NCBI GenBank assembly: GCA_944548615.1
Contig: OX155966.1
Location: 32,923,992 to 32,987,991 of the forward strand
DNA: 64,000 nucleotides
Source of the DNA: Micropterix aruncella
Lineage: Eukaryota; Arthropoda; Insecta; Lepidoptera; Micropterigidae
Direction: 5' to 3'
Below, one piece after another: positions 19,668 through 31,575 of this stretch. Under the pieces are notes generated by a model, which was not told the DNA's origin, did not search any database, and saw only the letters and a list, made by a program, of their open reading frames with translations. Each line of letters begins with the position of its first letter. Position 1 is the stretch's first letter. A program made the translations under genes and the position numbers.

Positions 19668-21830
19668 ATGAGCTCAAATATTAAAAATGTTGAGCCCGAT
19701 AAGGCTAGAAAACGGAGCAATATACAGTCTCAACGCAAGAAAGCATAAATTGTAAGTAACAAAGCACTTTGCTATCATTGTTGTTTTAGATTCATTGCCA
19801 GGGCCGAACTATTCCTTGGCTGATTGTTTTAGAGTGCCCGCGATTATATACATTTTTATTTATACTTATGTATTTCCTGCGACTTTGTCCGCATGAAATA
19901 GCGTATGACACTCAAAAGTAATGTAGCTTTCTATCAATGATTAAATTTTCAGTATCGTATCAGTAGTTCTAGAGTTTGAACTTTGCCTCTTTATAATATT
20001 AGTATGGATAATAATTTAGAGGGAAAGGATGTGCCCAGCAATTGTATCTATGTTTATAGGCGAAATATTACATAGATACACAATATAAAGAAAAGGTGAA
20101 ATAATTGTGTCTAGTTTATAATTTTAATATTTTTTGAAAAAAATATGTTGGCACAACTTTAGCAGGTTTCTATTTAAGTTCAAAGTTATTAAAATGCTTG
20201 CATAATTTGCTCAAGTTCCATGCATATATGTTGAAAATTTTGTTTATTAGTTGTTTAATTATTTTCAGGTATTCAGCAATGTGTTTGCCAAAAAAACCAT
20301 CTAGCAGACATAGCTCCAACAGTCTAAAATGCATGTTACTCACAAGTAGAGACCTCTTTTACTTTCATAAAAATCTTTATCAAACTACCTCAAAAGTTGA
20401 ACAAGACAATTACTTAATGAAGAACACGATCGTCACAAAAGTGAAACGCAATCGGCCTAGAAAAGGGATAAAAAATCCACGGTCTTTTAGTGTGAAATTT
20501 TGTATACCTACCCAATTCTTCTACGAAGATCGTAGTACCTGTATGTAAGAAGACTTTCTTGGGGGCTACTCGACTTGTCATCCAGAATCGAAGAGTAGCT
20601 AAGAGGCATTTCAATGCTGGTGCCATGGGTCGACGAAAGAAAATAGGGGAGGCGACAGAAAAAAATTTGCTTATGCCTCAAAAACAGAAGCTGTGGATTT
20701 TTTTTAAAGGTTTTACGCCATTAGAATTTCATTATTGTCGAGACCAGATAAAAGTCCGCCAATATCTCGAACCCGGGTTAAATATTTAAAACATGTATGA
20801 AATACCATATACAACGACCAGACCCTGCCGGGATTCAGCGTCACACATAGTTTTTTTCAGGAAGATTTTTAAAACACGATTTAACATAGGATTCGGTAGC
20901 CCGAGGCAAGATGTATGTTCTCTGTGTCTTGAACTCATAGAAAGAATTAAAATTGAGAAGTCACAAAACAAACAACAAGAATATATGACACAGAAGAGAA
21001 TCCACAATCTGCGTGCAGAACATTTTTATAAAATGTTGCAAGATGAGGTCCCAGGTCTTAAAATATTTTCTTTCGATTGCGAAAAAAAATCTTCCGTTAC
21101 TCAAGATACAGGACCAAGCAACGTATTATTCCAGACAACTGTATTTATACAATTATACAGTTGTTATCGGCTCTTCACACTCAACGGACCCGAGAATATC
21201 CAAGCATACATTTAGACTGAAGACGAAGCAACTAAAGGTTCAAATGTCTGCTCAGCCCTGTATCATTGTATGAACACAACAGATTCAACTGTTATTGAAA
21301 AAATAAGACTCGTTTCAGATGGCTGTGGAGGACAGAATAAAAACTCCATAATTATATGCATGATTATGAAATGGCTTCTTGAGACATCCACCAATATCAA
21401 AGATATTGAAATGATTTTTTCCGTTTTAAGAAAAGAGAGAATATTATCAAGCCCAGCGAATATAAAGACATTTTCAAAGAACACGCAACTATTCACAAAT
21501 TGGCGACTGAAGTACCTGTATATGACTGGAAAGAAAATCGAAAGAATTCCTCAAAACGACGCAAAGTTGGCATTTCCAAAACAGCAAATGTAAGAGAATT
21601 ATATTTAATAAAGTCAATAGACATACAGTTCGTGTTAGAGGCGAAACCTCCTACAGAAATGACCTTTGTGATAAAAAATCTTTGGTAAGACGTGGAAAGA
21701 GACTGAATGAGTTATCATTGAATTAAAATACCAGCTGGAGTTCCTGTGAAAAGAGAAAAACTTAATGACGTAAATAAACTCTTAAATAAACATTTTGAAG
21801 ATGAATGGCAGATATGCGAATTATAAAAAT
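19668..21830 (+). pseudogene. Decayed transposase-like gene (DGCGGQNKN family)
   Basis: Fragments in different frames line up in order: MSSNIKNVEPDKARKRSNIQ (19668-), a GTAAGT donor at 19752, an acceptor TATTTTCAG near 20269, then KRNRPRKGIKNPRSFSVKF, VCKKTFLGATRLVIQN with RRVAKRHFNAG (20541-20628), SPRQDVCSLCLEL (about 20900) and LVSDGCGGQNKNSIIICMIM (about 21312). This order is that of a widespread arthropod protein family with a probable RNase H-like (DDE/D) core; I recall it as the DUF7869 type. Frameshifts near 20540, 20790, 21120 and 21430 make it dead. The intron-like gap suggests a gene-type or spliced transposase origin. Confidence 0.6.
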
Positions 21831-21839
21831 GTTATTATA

Positions 21840-22859
21840 AAAATGTGCTTACATGGAATAACGAAGCAATGATTGCAAGTGATTCAGAAAGTATAATAGA
21901 TCCCGGAGACATCGAAATGAAGAAATTACTGACTTCGTGTAAATAAAAAGAATAATTTGTTTTCATTCTTAATAGTTTAGTTTTAGTTCCTAAGTACGAA
22001 ATGTTATTGTGGGTTCTCTGTTAAAATGTCGAAAAACGTATTGTCGATTTTCTTTACAAATTATTTTAGCACCGATTTTTGTTTGTCTTTTCTTGTTTCC
22101 CTGAGTTCGACCCCTAATGCCAGCCATTGACAGTTCTGATCAAAATCAGGTACCTAAGTCCGGCTATCTGTTTTTTTTTCAAAGTCCGGTAAGTCCACTG
22201 ATGTGGTTCGAAACCTAGTATGTCCACACCAGTTTCAACGATTTTAACGAATTTTTCTACTATCACGTTATATTTAAATAATACCAGGGATAGAAAATCA
22301 GCTAGTAAGCTAAAATAAACTTAAGTCTTAGGTAATACGATCGATATAACGAAAAAACAAAAAATCCTCATTATCTCCTTTTCACTTACCAACGACATGT
22401 TCGTATGGATTTTAGGACCGTTCGAATAAGAAAATAATATTACCACTAGGTATATCTGTGATATTACTGTGCGCTCCGGGAGCAAGCCGCCAATAATGGT
22501 TGCTACGTAGCCAACGGTGTTCTGATGTGCAACCAAATTTGGTCGTTACGTAGCCGAAGGGGTGCTGTAAACCATGATTATCTTTCCTAACCGACGTTGG
22601 TGCCAATCGCCCTATGGCTCGTCGTTTATAAATTTCCACACGATCGTATTTTCTTGATATTTATAAAGAAATGCTTCATATATCAAAATATACGGCATAT
22701 ATCAGGGTGCGATCCATAACAACGCGTCTCGTGGGTATTCATGGATCAAAACTACAGAATCTATTTATCATTTATTTACCTATTTAGTATTAATACACAA
22801 AGAAAAACTTTCTACCTATTTTACAAAATGTGATTTGTAAAATAGTACCTACATACATA
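21840..22859. other. Unassigned sequence
   Basis: No gene was recognised. Apart from the TGTCCA motifs at 22190-22226 nothing stands out. Confidence 0.35.
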
Positions 22860-23700
22860 GGCCCGTATTCCGTTTCTCGGAGGCTTGAAATAATCTGGTG
22901 CTAAAAATTGGGAACTTAAGCACCTTTGATATTTTTTTGGTATTCCGTTTCATCAAAATTAAGAACCGGTCTTTAATCTTAAAATTATCCGTTTTGTCTA
23001 TGGCCGTTCAAAAGCGGAGTCTTTTTTTTGACAGCTCGGTCACTCGCGTCACTCGTTAGCCCGCCCGCCATCGTCTCGTTACCGCACGCTGATTGTCACC
23101 GCGTTTTCGTTTGTTTTAAAATATGCAAATATAGAAGGCTTTTTATCATACAATATACAAGGCTAAAAAATTATACTACGCTATTTATCATAACGTATAA
23201 AAAATCTATTTATATCAAGTATAAGAAAACATATGACAACGTAATTAAAACAGCTACGAGATTAAGTATTGAAAGAAGAATTTGAATCTGTAAACAAAGC
23301 TAAAACCACATGGAATATAATAAATAAAGAATATCGGAATATAATTCAAAGCGAGAATGCATTTGACGTAATATGGAAGAATAACATATATACAAAACCC
23401 TTTAGATATTGTAAATATGCTAAATTACTATTTTATTGATGCGATTAATATTTTAACAACTGAAGAAAGTAATGATTTAAACGACAATTGGAATTTGGAG
23501 TCGGCAAGTGTCCCTATAGGTATGTATATCATATTACAGATAAAGAGGTATTAAATTGCGTGAATAGCGTTGAGCTTAAAGTTTCACGTGATATATGGTC
23601 CCACTCTTCGAAACCATTAAAAATAGCAAATCTGCGGCGCTCTATCGGAGGACGTTTAAATTATTCTGAATCATATAAATAAATAATTATAATTGCATAA
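22860..23700 (+). pseudogene. DNA-transposon-like end followed by LINE pre-RT fragment
   Basis: About 22860-22985 carries 'GTATTCCGTTTC' style terminal sequence repeated as TATTCCGTTT, possibly a DNA-transposon end. From about 23200 the plus strand reads YKKTYDNVIKTATRLSIERR, then after a frameshift ESVNKAKTTWNIINKEYRN. This parallels the pre-RT region of the LINE at 24505 (SENKIKAAWNIISKEC). It is a truncated copy with stops. Confidence 0.5.
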
Positions 23701-23800
23701 GTTGTTAAAAATGCTATGCAATAGCTTTACCGCGGCAGTCCCCGAGTGCCACACGTATTTTTATTTTATTTATTTTATTTTTCCTGATATCAGATAACTG

Positions 23801-23892
23801 CGCTCTATCGGAAAACGTTGAAATTATTCCGAATCATTTGCGGCTGCGGTAGCAAATGATTCGGAATAATTTAAACGTCTTCCGATAGAGCG
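23801..23892. repeat. Hairpin with 41-bp arms
   Basis: The left arm is 23801-23841 (starts CGCTCTATCGG) and the right arm 23852-23892 is its near-perfect complement; the loop is 10 nt. A third, single copy of the same sequence lies at 23638-23672. It is probably a remnant of an inverted insertion or a small MITE. Confidence 0.75.
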
Positions 23893-24504
23893 GCGCGCAC
23901 GAATTTTTTATTCGATAAAGCAAAAAAAAACGGATTATTCGAAAAAATTCGTAGATAAAAAGATAGATAATTAAATTATCTTTAAAATGGTGCAGGTTTC
24001 ATAATAATACGCCAGATAGTACCTATTTGCGTAGTAGTCGTTTTTGTGTTCGGTTAGACCTAATTTCACAAATTAATTAAACTATGTAATATAAACAAAA
24101 TCTAAAATATTCAAAGCTATGAATATTAGGAAAATGTTCTTTTTAACATATATTTTTTTCGAATTGTGAGCAGTACTCGTTTAGACGTAATTATCAGTTT
24201 AAAATCATTAATATTCGTTAAGAAATTTCTTCATTCGGTCGCCGCGCTGGCCTACTAGGCCCGCGATAAAAGCTATGCAATAGCTTAAAAAATGTTTAAT
24301 TATGATTTTATTACTAAATTTAATATTACTACAGCTAGTCAATTTGTCTTTAGGCAAAAATGTCTACTGGAATGGCTATTGGTGACCTGTCCAAATTTAT
24401 ATTAAACGCCATGAATACCTACATCGTCTAATCACGGATGTTTGAATTACATCAACTAAAAAAAGGAAAATGTGACGCCGAATTTTTAAAACATATATAG
24501 ACCT

Positions 24505-26410
24505 ATAAGAAGACATATAAAAAAGTTGTCTGGAAGGCAAAACAATTATACCTAAAATCCTCAATTGAACGGTCGGAAAATAAAATCAAAGCTGCCTGGA
24601 ATATTATAAGCAAAGAGTGTCGTAGGAGTTCGTCTACAGAAAATGTGATTAGGTTAAATTCAAACAGTCAAACAATATCTGACACTAGTGCAGTTGCAGA
24701 GCTCTTTAACGACCAATTCAGCATTCCAAAAGTTGACAATATTAGCTTATTTGAGACGACCCTAACTTCTTCTGACCTTCTATCAAGCTATTGCAATAGA
24801 AATAAGGCGACTTTAAAATTTATATATACGACGCCACAAGAAATTATAAAAATAGGTAATTCTATAAAAATCAAGGACTCTACCGACCTCTGGTCTATTT
24901 CGACAAGAATAATGAAGAGCAGGATTGTCCCGGTGGCCGAACATCTGTCTTCTTTATTCAATAAATGTATTGGCTCTGGAATTTTCCCAACTAAAATGAA
25001 GATGGCAAAAGTGATTCCTATCCATAAAAAGGGACCCCGGGAAGACATAAACAACTACCGGCCAATATCACTTTTGCCATCTTTTAGCAAGATATTTGAA
25101 AAATTAATTCTTCAGAGGCTAAGTACCTTTTTTGCCGAACACAACATCCTTACGCCAAAGCAAGTTGGGTTCCGCAAGTCACTATCCACCATAGATGCGA
25201 TTGCAGGTCTGATGGAAAAACTATTATCTAGCATCGATAAGTCGAATAAAACTTGTGGCATTTTTTGTGACCTATCCAAGGCCTTTGATTGCTTCGAACA
25301 CCTTATTTTGCTTCAGAAGCTCGAGCACTACGGCATTAGAGATACAGTTCTAAGCCTAATACAATCCTACCTACAAGGACGGACGCAAGTCACTAAAGTC
25401 CAAAACAGCTTGAGCGATCACCAAAATATTACTAAAGGGGTACCTCAAGGTTCCAATGAATGATATACCAGAATGATATACCAGAATGATATACCAGAAT
25501 GATATACCATGAATGATAAATCAATGATATACCAGAATGCGTGTTATCTGATAACGATGAAATTGTACTGTACGCAGATGATACCTCGCTAATTTTCAGC
25601 GATGCAAATCATGAACAACTAGTTAAGCGAATTGACGTTACCATGGAAAAACTTGGTACTTGGTTCCAATTAAATCAATTGTCTCTTAATGCATCTAAAT
25701 CAAACTCTATCAATTTCTCTCTTCGGCCGTCCCAAAATAATATCTTCAGTATTAGCTATGGGGATAAAGTATTAGAAAATGTTGATCATACGAAATTTCT
25801 AGGCATTCATATTGATAGCAATCTGCAATGGTCGACTCACCTAGAAGAACTGAGCAAAAAATTAAGTAGCGCCACATTTGCCATAAAAAAATCAAATTGT
25901 TATGTGGCTTTGAAGCTTCCAAATCTGTCTACTTTGCCTATTTCCATTCCCTATTAAGTTATGGCCTCATGTTCTGGGGAATGGCGGCAAATGTTATAAG
26001 GATCTTTCGCCTACAAAAACGAGCGATTAGAAATCTGTTCTCAATATCTTCGCTAACATCTTGCAAGCAGTACTTCATCGAATCTGGTATCATGACTTTG
26101 TACGCCGCGTATATATACCAAAACATCATGTAGGTATACGAGAAAAAATATCGAGACTACCTCAACTAACTGAAATATTCATTCGCATAATACGCGAAAT
26201 AAAGAGGACTTGCGTCATTTTAAGGTGCGTCTTAGTAAGGTTCGGAATAGCTTTCTCTGCCAATCTTACTTATTCTACAACAAACTTCCATTACACATCA
26301 GGGGCCTTGGGGAGGTTCACTTTAAGAAAAAGGTACAGGGTATTTTGACTAAAAACCCCATTTATAGCATTGAGGATTTCGACAATATCAATTTTTCGCA
26401 GCTCTATTGA
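24505..26410 (+). pseudogene. LINE ORF2 fragment (RT to C-terminus)
   Basis: A continuous frame runs from about 24505 to 25463: KVVWKAKQLYLKSSIERSEN, then an RT with NNYRPISLLPSFSKIFEKLI, CGIFCDLSKAFDCFEHLILL and KGVPQGS. It stops in a minisatellite at 25459-25535 that replaces the 'LGPLLFLIYI' part. RT resumes with DNDEIVLYADDTSLIFSDAN (25550-) and KFLGIHIDSNLQW, then shifts frame near 25900 to LLSYGLMFWGMAAN, and again to a C-terminal VQGILTKNPIYSIEDFD ending at 26410. The active-site YADD is present. No endonuclease domain is present. It is Jockey/CR1-group by motif style. Confidence 0.82.
25459..25535 (+). repeat. 13-bp minisatellite grown from a LINE codon block
   Basis: TGATATACCAGAA is repeated about five times, once interrupted. 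The unit encodes NDIPE, the residues expected at this place in the RT, so the array arose from the LINE's own coding sequence, with loss of the preceding ~10 codons. Confidence 0.8.
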
Positions 26411-26874
26411 CCTACTTGACTATTATTATTCCTTATTCTTTCTATTATTGACTATTTTACAATTGCGTTTTTTTTCGTCTTCTAACTATTTATTGACTAT
26501 AATTATTATTACTGATTTCTTTGTATTTATTTTTTCTTTAAAATATCTTCCCGTATGATAATTTGTGAAATTATCCAATATTTGTTTGATTATTTAGTAC
26601 TTAGGATTATATAGAAAATTAGATAGAAAATTTTACGAAATTACTTAAGAATTTTGATTGAAAATATTGGAAAATGTTGTTTCCTCTACATATATAACCT
26701 AGAAAATCTGCGCTTGGATGTTCAACGTTCATACCTTGCAATACCGACGTTCATATCTTATACCTTAATAGGTATTGATATTATACTTGTTATTTTTATT
26801 ACTTTTGACATAACCAAGTGTAGGAACTCCTATCAACTGGTTTAAAAAAAAAATAAAAAAATAAACAATTTAAA

Positions 26875-27240
26875 AAATCCTGTCAGTATTTTTTGTGACC
26901 TATCAGAGGCATTCGACTCAGTAGACCACAGTTTACTTATAAAGAAATTAGAGTGTTATGGGATACAAGGAAGCGCCTCGTCACTTATAAAATCATACCT
27001 ATAAAATAGACAACAATTAGTTGGTCAGAGGAGTTAGGTCACAGGCGAGATAAATCTCAAGTGGAGTATATCAGGGATCTATTTTAGGGCCGCTATTATT
27101 CATACTCTTTACAAATTATGTTACCTACTGAAGCGGTATTACCAGTAAAAACAATCCTTTATGCAGACGATACTATCTTTTTAGTATAAGATAGAAATAT
27201 AAATGTTCTCCCTGATGCAATCGAAGACTGTTCATGCCAG
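26875..27240 (+). pseudogene. LINE RT fragment
   Basis: The plus strand reads [20 protein letters not shown] with [19 protein letters not shown], the RT 'DLSKAFD' region. Stops and shifts follow, and the pieces GIYFRAAIIHTLY and YADD-like TTLYADDTIF can be recovered in other frames. It is a short decayed copy. Confidence 0.65.
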
Positions 27241-27329
27241 TGAGGTTTGTGTGAGAATTAGCGTAATTCTCCGTCTCCTCATCACTTGTCTAATCAAAGA
27301 AATCAAAAAAATATTGTCGGTACCTATTA

Positions 27330-27640
27330 AAACATGCCGCGACGCCGCGCCGATCTGAACCGCCCAGCGCTACGGATCGCCCCGTCGGAACGACGGGTAG
27401 GATATTATTTGTTAACTTGGCTGGGCGCGTGTTCGAATATAAATTCGCTCCGCAACAAAGATGAGATTATCGTTTTTTCTCGCCGCAAACCGCCGCATCG
27501 CATCACACGAACTTATGTGTTGATTCGCCCGCATCGCGCGATTCGTGTAAAACCTCAGTGAGTGACAGTTAAACGAGAAGCAGAGGTGGTGCAGTTCTGC
27601 AGCACAGACGGAACCAACAAAACCGTAAGTACCGACATCC
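27330..27640 (+). promoter_or_regulatory. GC-rich block with TATA box and splice donor
   Basis: A GC-rich block in AT-rich surroundings carries AATATAAAT at about 27437 and AAACCGTAAGTACC (donor GTAAGT) at about 27626. This looks like a promoter plus untranslated first exon, or part of an LTR. No coding exon was recognised downstream, so the role is uncertain. Confidence 0.25.
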
Positions 27641-27779
27641 AGCCTTTCCACTTTAAATATTCGCTCCTGGGTACTAAGGTACACCAGGTGGTCCTTCAAG
27701 CTAGTAAACTCTCACGGATCTCACGCAAATTCATAAACCGCCTAGAGTGCTCTTCTGAGTAACGAGACCAGACCTCTAG

Positions 27780-28545
27780 GTACCCGCATCATCAAAGACT
27801 GTTTACGCATAGCAAACAAATGGTTCCGAGATTACAATTTCTTAATAAATTCTTCGAAAACCGCAGGACTTCAATTCGGCTGTCGAGGTAAACCTATAAA
27901 TCAAGTATCTGCAAGTATTAACAATACAGCCATTGATTTTGTCACGGACACAACGTTTCTAGGAGTAATCGTAGACCATAATCTAAATAGGGCGGCTCAC
28001 ATCAATAATTTAATTTAGTTAATTATTCATCAATAATATAATTAATTATTTACAATTACTGTTAGCTGTAAGATATTGCTTTAAGGAAATAAGCTAGGTT
28101 TTTGATAATAAAGCAAATAAAGCGTTTTATTTTTACTATTGTTATTATTATTATTAATTTATGTAAAAGTCTATCGTCTGCGGTATTTGCTCTCCGAAGA
28201 ATTAAATTTCTCAGCGGGGAGAGTGCGGCTTTGAGCGCGTATCATGCATGTTTCCTCTCGAGGCTGTCGTATGCGGTCCTTGTTTGGGGGAATGCCACGG
28301 ACAGTAGCCGAGCAGTCGTTCTCCAAAAGTAAGCGATGAGGTTCTATAGCCGGTGTACTGAGGGAAACATAGTGCGCGCTTCTTTTCAAGAAATACAAAG
28401 TTTTTACTATGGCATCAGGGTATATTCTCAGTTGTTTAGTGTATCTGTGCTAAAAACAACATACACGAGTGTACGCTTAACATGTACGTAAATAATTACT
28501 ACACTCGTAGCAAAGCTAACATAGCCCTCCCCAAAGTCCGTTTGA
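27780..28545 (+). pseudogene. LINE RT palm end to C-terminus, broken
   Basis: In order: WFRDYNFLINSSKTAGLQFG and DTTFLGVIVDHNLNRAAHIN (27820-28010), an AT-rich gap, then SLSSAVFALRRIKFLSGESA with YHACFLSRLSYAVLVWGNAT (28160-28310), and [11 protein letters not shown] (28515-28545). This is a LINE 3' part of the family at 14933-15920 and 30195-30510. It runs directly into a TA microsatellite. Confidence 0.7.
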
Positions 28546-28726
<181 letters not shown>

Positions 28727-28739
28727 ATATATATTTATA

Positions 28740-29511
28740 TACCTACCTTATTATATTATTATTATTTATTATGTTATATATTTATAAAACGTTTGGCATA
28801 ATTTCAAACCTTAAATTTTATAAAATGTATCTATGATCAGGGAATTATTCCTTAACTCTCCATTTAGCTTTTCCCTCCTCACACAAAATAGCGCCCTATG
28901 CGGGGCCACAATATACGAGTTTACCATCGCAGGTTTGAGTAGATAAAAATACTCTAGAAGGAGTAAAATCGGTCGGCAAGTTAAAGCATGATATTACTCT
29001 TTCTAAACACATACCCTATTTCCTGTGATCACTAGCCACAAATAATAACATTAATGTCCCACTTTCTTTCTCAATAAAGATACCTACCTTCTGAAAGTTC
29101 GTAAAGGCGATTTAGCAAGAAAGGTACCTCGTATTTCAATAAGTGCGGTCAGGAATCGAGGCCAATCAGCGTCCATTCAATAAATTACGGGTGGGCAGAA
29201 AAGGCGCCACTGAGACCTACTTCTGATAGAGCAAACTTAATTCCCGCAGATATGTAGCAAGCAAGACGCAGACATACGACTGGCCAACGGCGCCGAACTG
29301 AAAGAGAAAAAGGAAACACACAGAATTTTTCAAAGAGTTGAGGAATGTATTGGAACTCAAGATATTCAAAAAGATATATCGTGCAACAGTTATTACCGTC
29401 GAAGAATCTGTCTTCTAGCATGCTCGCTATGGACATTTTCAACTCGTTCATTTCTTTGTTAGAACGTCGTCTATAATGTCTTTAATTTTGTTGTTGTTTA
29501 ACGATTTTTTT
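28740..29511. other. Unassigned sequence
   Basis: An 88-codon frame on minus (29185-29451) is not recognisable. No repeat boundary was found. Confidence 0.35.
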
Positions 29512-29720
29512 ATATTTATTCATTTATACATAAGCCAAAATACAAGATAAAAAAACCTCCTTATCCTAATACATTTTTTTAATATGTGTACATATTCTTA
29601 ACCTTGCTCAGAAAGGAGATTCATCTAAATGATTTACAATGGTTTACTACCTCACTAGTAATTAAACTGTGGTGAGGTGGTACTTACATATATCGTTAGA
29701 TAATTTCTACGGAGAGAGCA
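29512..29720 (-). repeat. LINE 3'-UTR copy
   Basis: Its reverse complement matches the 3' UTR of the LINE fragment ending at 45543 (about 45860-46015). Shared blocks include the 'cctagtgaggt', 'gaat(c/t)tcctttct' and 'gttaggataagga' parts. The tail lies toward 29512. Confidence 0.55.
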
Positions 29721-30194
29721 GGTCTTATAAATTACGAGAATTAAATAAAAAAAATAATTAATAACAAACATTAAAATTAAAATTATAATTAATGACAATC
29801 TACTTTAGATATATAATTTTATAGTAATTCCTATAAACAATAGTCAATAGTCGGTAGTCAGTAGTCTTTTATGCATCCGAAATTACAAATACAGTTGGAT
29901 ACGTCATAATCCTATTTTTTTAAAACACAATAATCAAAATATAAATGTAATGAATAATTCTTTTTTTTTTTTGAATCAGTAAAAATAATACTAAAAATAA
30001 CCAAATGTCAGACAAAATAATAGATAAATGCTCAATCATGTCATACGTAAAACGACAATAATCATAATGAATAATCAAATATTATCAACTTATTACTATA
30101 TTTGTATGCTACGCAACTTATTACGTATGTTTTAACAAAAGAGTAATAGAGGTATCTTAGAGATATTATATTATTTTTCATAATAAATATGTAT
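29721..30194. other. AT-rich stretch with no feature
   Basis: Low-complexity AT-rich sequence; nothing recognised. Confidence 0.35.
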
Positions 30195-30510
30195 ATTAAA
30201 GGTATTGTAATATTTCCTCGAGGTTGTCTATCTTATAAATAGCATGTGTGATGAGCCAAAGTTTAACTCTATGTTCGAATATTTTTAGTTCTAAATCTTG
30301 GCAGGTTATTAAAGATTTTAAAGGAAAAATAAACAAATGACTTTTGGATCACAGTCAAACGGACTTTGGGAAGGGCTATGTTGGCTTTTTCCGAGTGTCG
30401 TGATCATGTACGTACATGTTAAGCGTACACTCGTGTATGTTGTTTTTAGCATACACTAAACAACTGAGAATATACGTTGATGCCATATACAAAATAATAA
30501 TAGATATATA
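30195..30510 (-). pseudogene. LINE C-terminal fragment
   Basis: The minus strand matches 28400-28545, including [20 protein letters not shown] and VYFSFKIFNNLPRF further on, with stops. Together with 27780-28545 it forms a loose inverted pair around the TA microsatellite. Confidence 0.65.
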
Positions 30511-30840
30511 GATAAAATACATACTATAAATAAAAACATATTATAAATAATAACAAATTATAAAGACATTTATGGTAGAATTATACATAAATACTTACAT
30601 ATAATATGGTTATATAATATAATATGATAATAAATGCGTTTATGCTTTTGCGCACAGAAATGCCTTGCTAACAATTTATATAAGAAACTTCAATTCAGAA
30701 TGCTAATTATTAATATAACGTAAAAGTATACGAGTACCTACTAATTAAGAAGTATACTTATTAGGAATTAAGGTTTAGATTATATTCGTAAGTTTGTATA
30801 ATATACATAATAGACATATATAGGGTTATGATCACAAGAG

Positions 30841-30858
30841 CCCCCCCCCCCCCCCCCC
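30841..30858. repeat. Poly-C tract, 18 bp
   Basis: A run of 18 C in an AT-rich region. Length is likely variable or assembly-sensitive. Confidence 0.9.
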
Positions 30859-31097
30859 AACGCAGTTAGCAATAACAGTTAGTAATTGCGATGCTGCTTT
30901 CGTTGACGTGCTCACAGATGGCGAAATATCTTATGAAATGCCATCCTAAGAAAACTCGATAGCTTTAGTAACTTTTTTGATCAATTTGCATTTTGTATCA
31001 TCTGGCATATGATAGGTTGCTTGGTAGGCGAGGCACTTGATGAGATTTGATATTTCCACTATTTCGGAACTACATCATTTGCATTATTATTTATTAT

Positions 31098-31410
31098 TTA
31101 TTCCGTAGCCGGCGATTGGGGAGGGGGTCGCCCTCGCAGCCAATACGCTGCTGTCGGTGCCGCTGGATCTCGTACTCCATTCACGATTCGTTTCCATTCT
31201 TGACGATTTTTTGCAACGTCTCGAGCATCCCTAGCCGATAATCGTTGATTCTTAAGATCGTCTTTGATGTTATTTAGCCAGGTTTTCTTCGGTGCCGATC
31301 GCTGAATTCTCCATTCTGTCGGACGGTCTCGCCAAAGAAGTTTACGCGGCAAGCGATTATCGTTCGTTCGGCAAACATGGCCGAACCATCGTAGTCGACG
31401 TTTTTGTACT
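31098..31410 (-). pseudogene. LINE C-terminal fragment of RTE-like type
   Basis: The minus strand reads VQKRRLRWFGHVCRTN then NRLPRKLLWRDRPTEWRIQR, PKKTWLNNIKDDLKNQRLSA and RDARDVAKNRQEWKRIVNGV. 'RRLRWFGHV...R.PR.TW...IK.DL...DA.DR..WR' is the standard end of RTE/BovB-like and related LINE ORFs. It is 5'-truncated, with the rest of the ORF absent. Confidence 0.7.
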
Positions 31411-31451
31411 TATAATATAATCACTTGCATACTAGGATGGGAGCCACGCTT

Positions 31452-31575
31452 TTACTTTACCGATCCAAAAATGGTAAGGAGCCGTCCTTCTCTACTTCAT
31501 AGGTGAAACTGATTTTTGGGTGTATGGAGTTTAGATGACCCAGGAATTCTTTCACCGTTTGAATGTTGCCTTTCA
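31452..31575 (-). pseudogene. Penelope-like RT piece, inverted
   Basis: The minus strand encodes DTFCILKGNIQTVKEFLGHL then SIHPKISFTYEVEKDGSLPF. The start is the tail of the RT active-site box (VDDTF type) of Penelope-like elements. This part should precede the plus-strand segment that begins at 31576, so the two have been inverted relative to each other. Confidence 0.75.
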
